Made by a program: the position numbers and the translations under genes. Shown piece after piece: positions 32,761-45,000 of a DNA stretch of 64,000 bases; the stretch's first letter is position 1; each line of letters starts with the position of its first letter. Source of the DNA: Verticillium longisporum (taxonomy: Eukaryota > Ascomycota > Sordariomycetes > Glomerellales > Plectosphaerellaceae); the NCBI GenBank assembly GCA_019188255.1, contig JAETXT010000005.1, forward strand, positions 868,001-932,000. The letters run 5' to 3'. Under the pieces are notes generated by a model. That model was given only the letters and a program-made list of their open reading frames with translations. It was not told where the DNA came from and did no database searches.

Positions 32761-34103
32761 CTGGGTCGTTTGTGCCGATTTCGGGTTCAGACGGCAATCG
32801 AGAATGAAGAGGGTTTTGGAGCAAAGGATGGGCGATGCTGGCGAGTGCATCAATACTGGCATGATGAGTTGGGGGCCAACGGCGAGTCGGCCGACATCGA
32901 AACAGCCAACCGTCAGTGAAACGGCCAACAGCACGACAGCCAACATCCATGCCGGCATGTTCTGAAAGTAATGCTTGAATCCTATGCCCATCACCGCCTA
33001 GCATCTCACCATGCTGCCAGTTTGGACCAGTTACTTTAATGGTTTTCTTGATATACTCGGAAAGGCTTCTCTTCATATCTTAGATATCTTTAACTCGGTT
33101 CGTCCATAACTGACCTTGAACACTGGTGGCCAACAATGAGGGACGAAGCGACATATGCTTGTGCATAGCGTGCATGTGCATAAATGCATCCCGAATCCGA
33201 ATGGGGCGTGGCTGTGCACGACCAGCCTTGGCGAGGCAATCTTAGAGCGGCGAGAACGCTACCTCCATTAGCTCAGCGCCATGGGCTGTTGGTCCCCAAA
33301 GCCGAAAACCTGCAGGTGCTGTTGGTTCCTGCTCAGCCCCTGAAACGCGCGCGTTACACTTGAGCCCACTGCAAAAAGTGCCCTGATCTTCGTTTGACCC
33401 CCTGTGGCCGTTCTGCTGTTGGCCCTGAACCTCTTTCACTAAGCCCCAGTCCCGGGCTCTAGGGCACCCAATGAGGCAAGTGAAGGCCCCCAACGATCCA
33501 ACGACCCCAAGATGATGTCGGTACAGGCCGCCCATTGGGCCAGTGTCAAGCATCCTTCATTCCATCTTCCCGTTTCCCGCGCGCTTGGCCGCCATCGGGT
33601 AGACCGTCTTGACCGTCCCAGCGCCATCCTTCCTGGGGCTGGAAATGGACCATGGATCCTTCTGCCCCTGAAATAGACTTGACATGTGTGGCGGTTGACG
33701 CTGAGCCACAGCTGTGAATGCATCACCCAACCCTCGCCCGACAAACAGGACAACCCCCTCCACGACAGCATGACAGTCTCAAGGGGAGTCCAAGAGGACC
33801 GCCGGCTGTTTCTGAGCTCACAGTGTGGTACGAAACCACAATGGCCCAAAATGCCCGACCCGATTCCAAGTTCTCCAAGCTAGGTACCTAGACACACAGG
33901 CGGCCCACCAGCAAATCGGGTCACCTGCCATCACGATACCCTCCCTCCCCACGCCACGTGATTCAGGGTGCAGACTTGGTTGCGACACTACCTAACCATA
34001 CAGCTCAACATGACAAGTTTGGCGTCTGCATCTAGTACTAGAACTAATCCTGTCAGCGCCGGGTTCTGTCGTGCACTTTATCGTGCTCATACGTCCTTGC
34101 CGC
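32761..34103. other. Intergenic region between F-box and GT28 genes
   Basis: About 1.3 kb. The first part is the F-box gene upstream region, including an in-frame open extension to 32994 that I regard as leader. A CTAGGTACCTAG palindrome lies at about 33881-33892. No other gene, RNA or repeat was seen. Confidence 0.5.
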
Positions 34104-37069
34104 TCACCACCGCCTGAACGCCGCCGCGACCTCGGCGGCCAGGCTCTGCTCCCCCCTCGTCTGCAGCAGCCATTTCCCCTCCTCTTGCCTCGCCTTCGCA
34201 ATCGCCCTCTTCGTGCCCCCGCGCGTGGCCGATCGAATACTCTTGGCAATGCCGGCGCTCGGGTACGCAAACAGCCCAAACATGCCGGCGCCGCTCTTGG
34301 TCGTCAGTCCCACGATGCCCTTGCCCACGCCCTTGACGGCACCCAGGGCACCCTCGTCTCTCGCGCCCTTGTACGGCTGCACGACGAGGTCGCTGAGCCC
34401 GTCCGCGAAGCCCCACGCAAACGTCTTGCCCGCGACCGCCGCCCCGGAGACGAAGCCCGTGACCTGGCCGTTGTCGCGTGGCCTGTCGCCGTAGTGGCCC
34501 GGCACGGCCCTCAGTCCCCCCGTCAGGGCGAGCGGGATGTCGACCACCATGCCCTTCAGCGCCGTGGGCGCGATGCCGCCGATGCTCTTCGCCGAGGCGC
34601 CGACCATCTTGCCCGCGAGGGAGGGGGACTTTGCCGCCGACGCGCCGCCGCGGTCCGTTGCTGCCGACTTGACGCTGGCCGTGTCGCTTGCGGCGGCTGC
34701 GAGTCTCCTGCGCTCCTGTTCCTTGCGGTGCTGGTGCGCCTTGTATTCGTCCACGGGCTTGGTGACCATGCCCGTGATGGACCCGGTCATGTCGACGGCG
34801 GTGCCCATGACGGCCGAGGCGCCGCCGCTGATTGGATCCCATCTTGTCACGTCGAGGTGCAGGGTGTTGGACTCGTATCTGCGGGCCCCCGTGTCAGTTT
34901 CGGTACAAACAAAGCCGGCGAGACAGACGTACGGTTTGAGATGCTTGACGTTGATCGAAGAGTCGGAGAGCATCATTTCCGCCGCCAACTTGGAAAGCTT
35001 CAGAGGTCGCTTGGTCTTCGTGTACGACCAGATGGCTGGCTCGGTCGGTATTAGGTCGCATCGGATCTTTTCGAGGGGTAGCTGCTGGTGGAACGACCGA
35101 GCAGCCGCTTGCACGCCAACTTCTGCTTGCATTTGCGTGGCGATAGAGGCCGCGGCAGCCGATGCTTCGTTCGAGAGACAGAACCGGATTGCTTCTGCGA
35201 GATTCCTGGCCGTCAAGGACTTGTGGTGGATGGGCAGCGGGCCTGCGCCTGCTTTCGCAACCATCTGCCCCCAGAACGGTTGGCTATGGGGCGGCCACAG
35301 TGTTAGCTGGGAAGCTTGAATGCCGTCGAACAATGTTTGAAGCAAGGGCAAACTCACTCTCCAAAGAAAGGCACAATAGTAGTGGGCTTGCCATTCTTCA
35401 ATCCGCAGGCTGTGGTGCCGGCACCACCATGGTGGACCACAGCAGCTACGTGCTGAAAGAGCCACTCATGCGGACAGTCTCCTATCCAGTATATGTTCTC
35501 GTTTTCGGAGCCTGCCAGATCAGCCCATCCCTTGGAGATGATAGCACGAGCGCCTGTCGATTCGACAGCCTCTAAGATTATTCTTGTAACCTTGTCGGGG
35601 TCATCAAGGACAATGCTGCCGAATCCAATGTACACCGGTGGTGGGCCAGCATGGAGGAAGCGCGCAAGGTCATCCGGTGGTGTATAGGCAGGTGCGTCTC
35701 GGAAAAAGAATCCGCATACATCTACCAGTCCCGTCAGCTTTCCACCCAACAAGTGCTAGAATCCGCGAAGGGTGGCTGTACCAATGTGGGAAGGCCAGTC
35801 GACTGGCTTTGGTACGAGGGCGGGTGACCAGCAGTATGTGTAGGGGATTTTGAGGCGTTCAGTCAGTAGAGGACCGTCGAACATGGCGACCTCTTCCAGG
35901 TCTATGCTTTTCCGCCACTTGTTGATGACGTCCCCGAGGCTATTGAATGGTCAGCGCCGCCCCATGAGAGGAAGGACAAGATGGAAAAAAGAACCGACTG
36001 TGAAGGGAAGAAGCTCACCCTTGCCAGGTCATCCACTCGACCACAGAATAGGAAACGTAGTTGGCGACGCCGGGTTTGACGTCCACGTTCTTCAGATTGA
36101 CCAGCGGATGGGGAAAGGCCGTGGTACTGCTCCAAGGCATGGTGAACATGATGTGCACCGGGATCCCGAGGGCCTGCGCGCAGTGCACATGCGCAAAGCT
36201 AGGCGGGTTGGCAATGATGGCATCGGCGACAAACGGGTCGCCCGTCAACCGGTCAGGTTTGATGCAGGACTCCCAAGACTTTCCCAGCATCTCCTCCACC
36301 ATGTATCGCTTTTTCTGGATCTCCCCTGCGGCGAGGCTCTCCATACTCGGGAGGAGACCGGGGTTTTTGACCATGTAGGCCATGAGCTCGGCAGGGTCAC
36401 CACCGATGGGGTAAAACTCGATGCCAGCTTTCCGCACAAAGTCCTCAAAGACGTCGTGGGTCGCGAGGCGCACGCGGTGGCCGTAGCGCTGCAGTTCCGT
36501 GCCCAAGGCGACGAAAGGCTGCACGTCACCGCGGCTGCCGACTACGTGGATAACGATGTTGAGCTTGGTCGCCCAGGCTGAGGAGGACTGCAAGTTGGTC
36601 TTTTCATTCGGCACATTAACGCTTTCTCGCCGTTCTTTCTCTTCTCTGTTGATTGTCTTTTCAGAAAGAACCGAGAGACTATGCACCCATTTCGAGTTGA
36701 AGTCGATCTCGACACGGGCATCGCCTGCTCATAATCAGTCAACGCATCGACAGACAATTTGATGGGGTATACCGTACTTCCAACATTGCCTTGGGAAGCA
36801 GCCGGGAAGCGGTTCTCTTGCGAGTTCAGATGTGGTGTACGGTGTTCATGATCGGCAGGTAGCCCATCCGCACTGGCAGTTGCCGGGTAGTTGATGGAGT
36901 AGTGATAGTCCTGGTGTGTTGCGTAGGGAGGGGCACTGTCGCTGTGAGTGAACGGAGAAGAAGGTTGATCGTGATGAGCATATTCATTGGGCGACAGCGC
37001 CTCATCGTCCCAGGTATTGTGAACATTGTGGTGGCGTCTCTCCGCACTCTGGTCCTTCTCGTTGCCCAT
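34104..37069 (-). CDS. Sterol 3-beta-glucosyltransferase-like GT28 protein
   Basis: Model: complement(join(34104..34878, 34933..35283, 35358..35721, 35782..35939, 36019..36724, 36778..37069)), 881 residues. Residues 1-100 are polar and disordered. The GT28 N-terminal domain begins near 153 with [16 protein letters not shown]. The C-terminal nucleotide-binding domain includes [10 protein letters not shown] (about 412) and the UDP-sugar motif [11 protein letters not shown] (about 482), then PFFGDQPFWGQM joined across an intron. This matches the UGT80/Atg26-like family that glucosylates sterols; the PH/GRAM region of Atg26 is absent. A C-terminal extension (about 690-881) has Gly/Ala-rich amphipathic repeats ([20 protein letters not shown]) resembling the C-terminal repeats of Vps13/Atg2 proteins. 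Substrate not provable from sequence. Divergent from the Zn2Cys6 regulator. Confidence 0.85.
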
Positions 37070-38034
37070 AGGTGCGGTCTCTTGGTCTTGTCGATGTCTC
37101 TTGGATGGTACTGGTGTTGGCACTCGTCTGCCGCTTGTCTCAGAAGAGTCGACTTGAGGATCGGAGTTTTTATGTGTCGAGCAAAAACTGAACAAGGTTG
37201 ACAGGGCAAGCCGCCTTGGGCTTGAGGATGAAAAGGAAAGGCATGATTGTCATGGCCTCGGATGTCGCCGAAGCCTTTGCAACCTGAAGCGGTCAAGCTT
37301 GGTGAAACTGCCGAGTCATCTCCATTCAGTCACTGCTCGCGACGCGTTCAAGTGCGCCAGGGCTGAAAGCCTACCTACCGTACCTACCTACCTAGGTAAG
37401 GTAGGTAGGTACCTAGGTATGGAGATGGGGTGGACAAGTTGGCAAGTGGACGGGTGGGTGGATGTTTCCATGTGGTGGTGAGACCCTCGACGACGGCCCC
37501 GCACTGGTGATTCGCCTCGCCGATCACCTTTCGCCTTTCGCCTTTGGCCAGCCGTCCCGCTTCGTACTTCGTACAAGGCTCGTATTTCGTTTATTCCCCT
37601 GACTCGCCATTGAATGTTCGTTCTTCGTTCTTCGTTCTTCGTTCCTCGTTCTTCGTTCTTCAAGCTTCGTTCCTCCTTCACACGGATAACCATCCGCAGC
37701 AAGGCACCTCACAACCGTGGAACCTACCAGGTACCTTACACTGTCAGAGACACAGTAGCCGGCAACCCCTATTACCACCATGACTAGAGCTCATGAGCAT
37801 TGCCCGCGTTGACTCCGCATGGCCAAGCTCTAGAAATCCTTTTGGGACTCTCGAGCATGAACAAACCTCCCAGTGCTGTCAGGACGCGAAGGCCGCAGAC
37901 TCCGCTTTGCGGGTGCCGTCCTGTTTAAGATCGTTGACCTGGCTGCCTGACTATCCGTCACGGCTCTCTCGCAATGGCTCGTCGTACTCATCAGATACCC
38001 GAAACCCTTCTCCAAGAGGTCCGAAACCGAGGCC
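37070..38034. promoter_or_regulatory. Divergent region between GT28 and Zn2Cys6 genes
   Basis: A 965-bp region between divergent starts. It includes an AGGTAGGTA/CCTACCTACC run at 37370-37425 and a (TTCGTTC)n-like microsatellite at about 37616-37675. No internal gene is supported. Confidence 0.55.
37614..37676. repeat. TTCGTTC microsatellite
   Basis: Repeated ttcgttc / ttcgttcttc units, six or more imperfect copies, in the promoter region of the Zn2Cys6 gene. Confidence 0.8.
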
Positions 38035-39459
38035 ATGTCCGAAGCCATCGAGTCCTGCAGCTCTGATGCTGGCTCCTGCCTGGCTTCACCCAGCTCACAG
38101 CCATACGCACCTCCCGTCAGCCAGAAGTCCAAAGCCCCGAAGCCTGCCCCACGTCGCCGTGAGAAGCATACCAAATCAAGGAGTGGCTGCAAGACTTGCA
38201 AGAAGCGCAAGGTCAAAGTAGGTGCCTTCTTGCGCGACATGGACAGCTCCATACCATAGCGAAGCTCACCAAATCGCAGTGTGACGAGTCTAGGCCCGTG
38301 TGTACGCGCTGCGAGCGCATGGGGGTCTCATGCTTGTATCTCCCCGAGATAGGACGCACTCGGCGTCAGCATGGCCAGCCTGGCCAGCATACGCAGACGC
38401 CTGCGGCCATACTCTACTCGCAGCCCGGCAACAGCCTACATCTCGACATGCCGTCTCTTGAGCTCTTGTGCTCATATACAGAGTACACGAGCTCAACCCT
38501 GCCATCAGCATCGATGCTTCGGGGATTCTGGAAGACAACGGTACCGCGGCTCGCCTTGAAGCATGACTACCTCATGCACGCCCTGTTTGCCCTCGCCGCG
38601 CTTCACAAGGCTCAGTTCCGATTCGAGGAAAGGGAACACTACATGTCTATAGCGATGCGACATCATCACCACGCGTCCAAATCAGCCAGGATACTTCTCG
38701 ATAATATCACGCCCGAGAACGGCAACGCCTTGTTTCTGTTCTCCATCTTCACCTGCATCGTTGGTATGTGCCAAGTCCCAGCCCGCACTGCACCCAGCCG
38801 TGTTTTAGATGATGAAACCCTTACATTTAACAGTGCTGAATCTACCCGAGCCGCCGTCAGAAGCCGACTCGTCAGAGAACCCATGTTTCTTCCGCCAGTG
38901 GTACTGGACAATGCACGGAATCCGCTCCATCACAGACTTCTTGGGCTCCGCCATCCAGCGAGGCTACCTCGCGCCCCTGACGACGTATTTTGGGGCCCGC
39001 TGGTCCCTGCAAGATTCTGGTCTTCTCCTCGCCACAACGCTGCCCACCGTGTCCATCGTTGACATGCTAGACGAGCTTCAACAACGTCTCAACGACACCG
39101 TCCTAGACCCTGAAGAACTGGGCTCCTACACTTCATTCCTCGACCGCCTTCGAGAGGCTGCTGGGACCATGTCGTCGTGGCAGGAGTTTGACGTTTTTGT
39201 GTGGCTGTTTCGGTCTCTTGACGAGTTCGCGCTGCTGCTGCAACTGCCGACGCAAGAGACAATGGTTCTGTGGGCACATGTAGCCGTTGTTGTCAAGGCC
39301 TTTGAGGGGCAGTGGTGGCTGAAGGGTTGGGCGGATAACATCATGTCTCTAGTCTATCAGCGGCTAGACTGGGAGCACACAACATGGGTGTACAGGGCCG
39401 CGGTAGAGATGAACTGGATCATGCCTGAAGAGGAAGTCATTGATCCGCAGTTTTTGTAA
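38035..39459 (+). CDS. Zn2Cys6 transcription factor, Upc2/sterol-uptake-control-like
   Basis: Model: join(38035..38217, 38280..38763, 38834..39459), 430 residues. The zinc cluster is complete only after splicing intron 1: cysteines at about 52, 55, 62, 69, 72 and 79 in the spacing CX2CX6CX6CX2CX6C, preceded by a basic segment (RRREKHTKSRSGC). The rest is an all-helical region of the fungal-specific type, with FWKTTVPRLALKHDYLMHAL and ALFALAALHKA near the start. This is typical of the Upc2/Ecm22-like group often annotated as sterol uptake control protein. It should be a nuclear DNA-binding regulator. Its targets are unknown; the divergent sterol-glucosyltransferase-like neighbour is a plausible one. 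Confidence 0.85.
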
Positions 39460-39818
39460 CAACACAAGCGATCGGTGAAACGCACTGCCGGTCCCAAACT
39501 TGTAGAGTAGAAAATTTAGGACCATGTACTACAATAGACAGGAGGCCCAAATTTGGCCTCATCCTTCGTATGATCGATAGCCAAGTGGCAGAAAACATGT
39601 GTCGCTAATGGATTTAAAGAACATGGTGAACTGTATATCAAGATGCATGTGCGTTACCTATGTTTCACAGATGTACCCGCCCTCAATCATGTACTGACCT
39701 AGTACCTGCTTACGCGTAGATCAAAGCTCTTTAGGTAGGCGGTGATCATTTGATGTATTGAGGCCGAATTTGGGCACGAAAGGGATGGTCATGGTCCCAG
39801 TCAAAGCCTCATGGAGCT
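39460..39818. other. Convergent intergenic region
   Basis: 359 bp between the Zn2Cys6 and cyanide hydratase 3' ends. Moderately AT-rich; nothing recognised. Confidence 0.5.
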
Positions 39819-41090
39819 CTAGCCCTCGTGAACGCTCTTGAGAGCTGCCTCATTCCCGCCAACCTTCTTTGCGTCCCGCTCTGGCACGCTATCGAGGGGG
39901 CGATCCAGCCCGAGGCGGTGCGCCGTGCTATATGACACAATTCCGTTCTGTCCCTCTGCCTCGGTGACGAGCTCCTTGCGGCGCGTGTCCACAAGAAGCC
40001 GAATGAGGTCCGGTCGCATATAGTGCCCCGCAAAGTCGGCAAGCACTTTCGTCAGGTGCGTCTCGTTGAGGTCAATGTCCACAAACAGCAGCCCGTCAAA
40101 GTCCTTCTCCGGCTTGACCACCAGGCTGCCATCGGGCCTGTAGATGCGCGCGTGCCCGTTGTACACCGAAGGGTCCGTCTCGGGCTCGACGCCCTCGGGC
40201 GTGTTCACCCTCAGGCCCTCGACCGACAGCCGCTGAAAGGGCGCGAGCACCCACGCGCCCGTCTCCATGGCGTACGCCGGCGTGACGAGGTCCGACGCCG
40301 GGTCCGCGTAGTTGGTCGCCGGGTCGGGCGCGACCCGCCTCTCCTTGCCCGGGTAGACGGGCCACGCGGCGACGTGGACCTGCTCGCCCATGCTGACGTT
40401 GAGGGCCTTGAGGAACGGGTTCATGTTCTCCCAGCAGTTGAGCTGGCCGACGCGGCCAATCTCCGTCTCGACGACCGACGCGAACGTGTCGCCGGCGCCG
40501 TCGCCGTACACGAGCTTCTCCACGTGCGTCGGCTTGATCTTGCGCCGGTGGTTCGCAATGGCGCCCGTCGGCGTGATGAGCACCTGCGCCAGGTACAGCG
40601 TCGCGTGGTCGAGCTCGGAGAAGCCCATGGAGACGAAGACCTGGTTGGCGCGCGCGGCGCGGCGGATGCGGCGCATCTCCTCCGAGTCGACGCGGAGCGA
40701 GTTCTCGCGGTACCTCTTGAGCATGGGCAGGCTCTGGAGGTAGGTCACCTTCCACATCCAATAGGGGTAGCCGGGGATCCCTGCAGCGTGTCAGAAATAC
40801 ACTCATATACCTGTGAGTGTGTGCGAAGTTGGGCACTGACAGACTTCGGGGAAGGCGACGAGCTTGCAGCCTGCCTGGCCGGCCTCGTTGATGAAGTTGA
40901 TCGTCTTCTGCACGCCAGCCTCGAGGTCGAACCACTACCGAGTGTCAGCAAAGCTACTTTTTCTACCTTCGTTGGTGATGTTCCCTAACCCGGGGCTCGG
41001 AGGTGACCTCGTTGGACTATTAGCCAGGTTTCTCAAGTGTCAACAAGGAATGCTTCTTACAGCGGCAGCCTTGTATTTAGTGATAGGCAT
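39819..41090 (-). CDS. CHT: Cyanide hydratase (nitrilase superfamily)
   Basis: Model: complement(join(39819..40780, 40841..40934, 40990..41007, 41061..41090)), 367 residues, the usual length. It includes a first exon of 30 nt and a micro-exon of 18 nt that encodes VTSEPR. The nitrilase catalytic triad is visible: Glu46 (AFPEVWIPGYP), Lys128 ([12 protein letters not shown]) and Cys163 ([15 protein letters not shown]). The blocks [23 protein letters not shown] and [15 protein letters not shown] are typical of fungal cyanide hydratases, which convert HCN to formamide and form helical filaments. This protects against plant cyanogenesis and self-produced cyanide. The 5' donor after exon 3 (GTCAGT) rebuilds the conserved EVWIPGYP motif. 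The gene is convergent with the Zn2Cys6 factor. Confidence 0.93.
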
Positions 41091-42080
41091 CGTTGCAATG
41101 GTGCTTTTCATATAGTGGATAAGATGTTCAAGAAGAGGTTGGCGATCAAGATTCAGGTATGCTGATGGCTAGATGACAGAACTCAAGAACCCCCTTTGAG
41201 CCTTTATACTTGAGCTCTTGCAATGACCGAGCTTTTCGATCAGTACTCACACGTCTAACCTTTTGCACTAGAGCCATCGAGCACCGACCAAGAACAAGTA
41301 TCAAAGCCCGATCCAAGACGCAATCTGCAGTGTCACCCAGACCTCAGACACGCATGGCAAGAGTTGCAAGAGAGGCCAGTATCGGCCGACAACCTCCACA
41401 TGCTATGCAGACGTCTGCACTCGGCCCGACGCCGATACCAACGGCAATTTGGGGAGCAGCCACAGACGGGTATCTTTGTAACCCTCGGGCCATGTCCTTA
41501 CTGTAAACACATGGCCACACCCGCACGTCAGACTCGTCCCATGCGGAGGTGTCTCGGCATCAGCACCACTTCTGCAGTGCCAGTCTAGTAAGCATAGTAA
41601 GTGGTACATTCGTCGACATGTCATCTGCGTGGGGCCGGTAGGGTCTCATCCGTGCCGCCTGATCGAACAATATCTACCCGTACGGGGCGATCCGAAAGTT
41701 CAAACCCCGGACGGGACGACCCCGGGCCTTCGTCCGGGCTTGTTGTTCAAAGCCCGATGCACACCTTTGCCTGGCGACGGAGATCTTCGACCCACATCTG
41801 CTGCAGTGGTGACCTGATTTCTCCAAGACCACGTCAAACGGCACGGAGAGGAAACAATGCAATGCACATCTGGCTTGGCGGCAACCGTTTGATGCACCAT
41901 GTAAAGCGCCAGAGCGCCGAGGGCCGTCCCCGAATGCCGAATGGATCATTGACTGACGCCACATATCATCTAGATGCAACACGACGGTGATTGTGGTGCT
42001 GGATGTTCTGCTTCTCCCACGAGCTATCAGGCTAGACTTGGAGGACCGAATCAGAGGCGTCTGCTCGCTGGCATGCGATG
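41091..42080. promoter_or_regulatory. Upstream region of cyanide hydratase / downstream of TERT
   Basis: About 990 bp. No coding frame with domain or bias. It must contain the cyanide hydratase promoter; I could not point to a specific regulatory element. Confidence 0.5.
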
Positions 42081-45000
42081 TCATGAAGCCACATCCTCGA
42101 ATGTCTGGAGCATTCCGACATCCCGAATCTCCTTCTTAAACTGTAGTTTCCTGATCTCCCGAGCTATCCATTCAAGAACGTCGTGGTATGCTGACTGCTT
42201 CCGCGCCACGGCCTTCCTGACCGCATGAAGTGCTAGCCACGCTACCTGGTGCTTGCTCAACTCACACCTGTAGTCTGGAAATCTCGCTCGGCGAGTCTTG
42301 CTTGTCAGAAGCACCCACGCAACATCAATCACTTTCGAGATTGTGCCTAAACATTGTTAGTGGCCACGCCATTTTGTGGTCTGACAAGGGCGGCTTACGG
42401 ATGACCATCCGAGGCGCGGGGCGTTGATTCGGCCCAAGGCATTTGGCGTACGCCAGCATCTTCGTCGCAGTCTCGGTAAAGGACTCAAAAAGGTTGGAAT
42501 AGACGGTCCGAGGGGAGTTATGCACCGTGTCGTAAAACATGATGTGGGATTGGATTTTGAAAGCATCTGTGGTGATCAGTAGCTGGAACCTGACATCATA
42601 GAACCAACCCCCTGTACTTACTCAGTGTCTTCCTCATGAAGTTGTGCCCAGATTGATATCCAAACTCGACCGTTAGGCCGTTGGAGGTCACTGCTCCTGT
42701 CAGCGTCACCATGCAACCAAAAAGTAGCAAATGAACACACCTGTATCCTTGATATGGCCACGGTCCTTCCCAATGGCTAGCGTCTTACAGTCAATAAGTG
42801 TACCGCAGTATGGGAACTTTTCCCCATCTGGTAATCTCGCCACGGAGCCGCCGTCAATCTCCATCTCAAAGTTCACCAGCGTCTTGGCTGGGCTGATAGA
42901 AACCCCGTAATCAGGAAAGCCCTTGTGCATCACCTTGACGAACCTTCGCGCCTTGCGCACATCAGTGGTAATGAGAAGGAAATCGTCAATCAGCCTGGAC
43001 AGCATACAGTCTTGACCGCTCAGGAACGACAAGTGTTGTAGCTCAAGATCGGCGTAAAAGTAGTTACAGAGCGTAGAGGAAAGTACCGAGCCTTGAGGTA
43101 TGCCGTTCTTTTGTCGGTAGTACTTCTTTCCGAGCTTGACAAGATTTTGCTCTATATGCGTCGTCATCAAAGACAAGAGCTTTCGTCGATCCTCTGACCG
43201 CTGCATGACATTGTCGATGAAGATTGTATGCCGCTTGGTCGGCGCCAGCTGGCTCTCGACACGATCAAGGAACGGGGTCTTATCGTGCTCGCAGATGGCA
43301 ACCGCTTGCCACCGCCGCGTGGGCTTGTGTACTCCGCCCACATGACCTGCTTTGATCTCAACGTGCTTCAACAGCTTATACCTGTCCTGAGTTGTCACGT
43401 CCTGCATCAACTTGAGGACGGCATCTTGTGGAATGGTGTCGAAAGCAGCCTTGACATCCAACTTGACAAAGTAGAGCTTTCCTGGGGTGTCTCCTAGGCT
43501 GTTTTTAAATGCATTCAACCGCCGGTAGACATCCGGAACAGAGAACATTGAGGCACCCAGCTTGGATGGGTCGAGTTCCTGAGTCGTCAGTCGATGCTTC
43601 ACCTCGTACCAGGAGGGAAGGCTTACCTTTTCCAATTTCAAGGCCGAGTACACCGGCCCAAGAATTGAGTTGATGCTCAAACCCAGCATCTTTTTGTTGC
43701 CAATCGGCGCGGCCCTTCTTCGGAGATTGGTGATGGGGCGCATGGAGATTTGTTTGGGCAGCAGCCTGACCTGGCTGAACCCAAGTTTCCTGTTCTCCAA
43801 TATCCTCCGTGCATGATCCAGCTTAACCTCCTCAAACATGGTGGCCTTGAGCTCCGCCATGGCTGGCTCTGCCACGTAGCGCCAGATGTCGTGACGAAAG
43901 AAGAACAACTTGTACCGATGAACACTGGACTCAGTGACATAAAAATTACTACGCAGGAGGGGTATCAAAAGGGAATCAAAAACATAGTAGAGGAATTCAT
44001 TCAAAATCTCGAGGCGCTTGTTCATGTCGGTTAGGCTAGTCTTCTGGGACTTTAAGCCCGGTGGTGCTAACCAACCGATGTCTGTCACCTAGGATTTCCT
44101 TGTCAGCCGAATAACACAACATGGGTAAGGCCTCGCACCTTGAGACCACTTGCAACTTCACTGAGCGATAACGACTCGAACCTGCGAAGCTTGACAAAGT
44201 GGTGCACCTTCGTCATGACCAGCTGCTTATTAGACCTCCGAGAGGAGCCCGAGCCCCAGAAGTCATCGGGTATGAGTTTTGCAAGAACCGCTTGGCAAAA
44301 GGCCGAAACATGGGCGACAGGCGTTGCCAAGTCTGTGATCGTCTCGAATGTAACGGTGGGCTGTGGTGGCTGTTGTGCGATCTGTGTAGACCTGCGATAG
44401 TCTTTGCCACCGGACTTTCGTCGCAGCCCTGACCTTTTCGACATTGTCTGTTGGGTTGCAGAAAGTGATGTCCGTTTGCCAAGGGCCGTTTTTTGGCCCC
44501 CAGGCTGATCTTGTATGGAACGTCGTTGTCCAGCATTGGCATCCAGCGCAGATGGGCAATAATGTCGGAGCAGTTCAGTATACGAGCACCGAGCATGCCG
44601 GACCTGTAGACGCTGGATCAAACGGACGACTTCCCCACGCAGCCTTTTGGGCAGGGATTCAGGCTTGTCAGTTCCGGATCGTCCCGATCGAGGATAGAGA
44701 GACTTGATCTCGTCCTCTCGTAGGGTATAATCCTGGAACTTCTGCGTTGTCTGCCGTCTGTCGACTTCGGAAGAAAAGACGTTATGCAGGCCGAACTGTC
44801 GTGGGAAAACGTACATCAACAACTTCCGTGTGCTATCTTCAAACTTGCTCGGAATCCCTGATTCCACTGTCCCAAGCACTGTCATGCCTGGAAGCGGACA
44901 TCGATTCAGAACATCTGCAATCACGGTTAGCAAAGAGCAAGCGTTTGTGGGAACGAGAGCCTTACGAATATGACGAAATCCAAAGAGCACGAGACCTCGA

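Noticed and set aside
32761..32994. N-terminal extension of the F-box protein with hydrophobic segments
   Set aside because: Frame is open, but the F-box normally sits at the N terminus and the ATG at 32760 fits; the extension looks like leader.
41690..41720. GTTCAAACCCCGG resembling a tRNA T-loop
   Set aside because: No matching acceptor, D or anticodon stems around it.
42741..44088. Reverse transcriptase motifs as evidence for a retrotransposon
   Set aside because: The T motif, CP/QFP-type blocks and telomerase-specific flanks identify TERT, and multiple introns argue against a mobile element.
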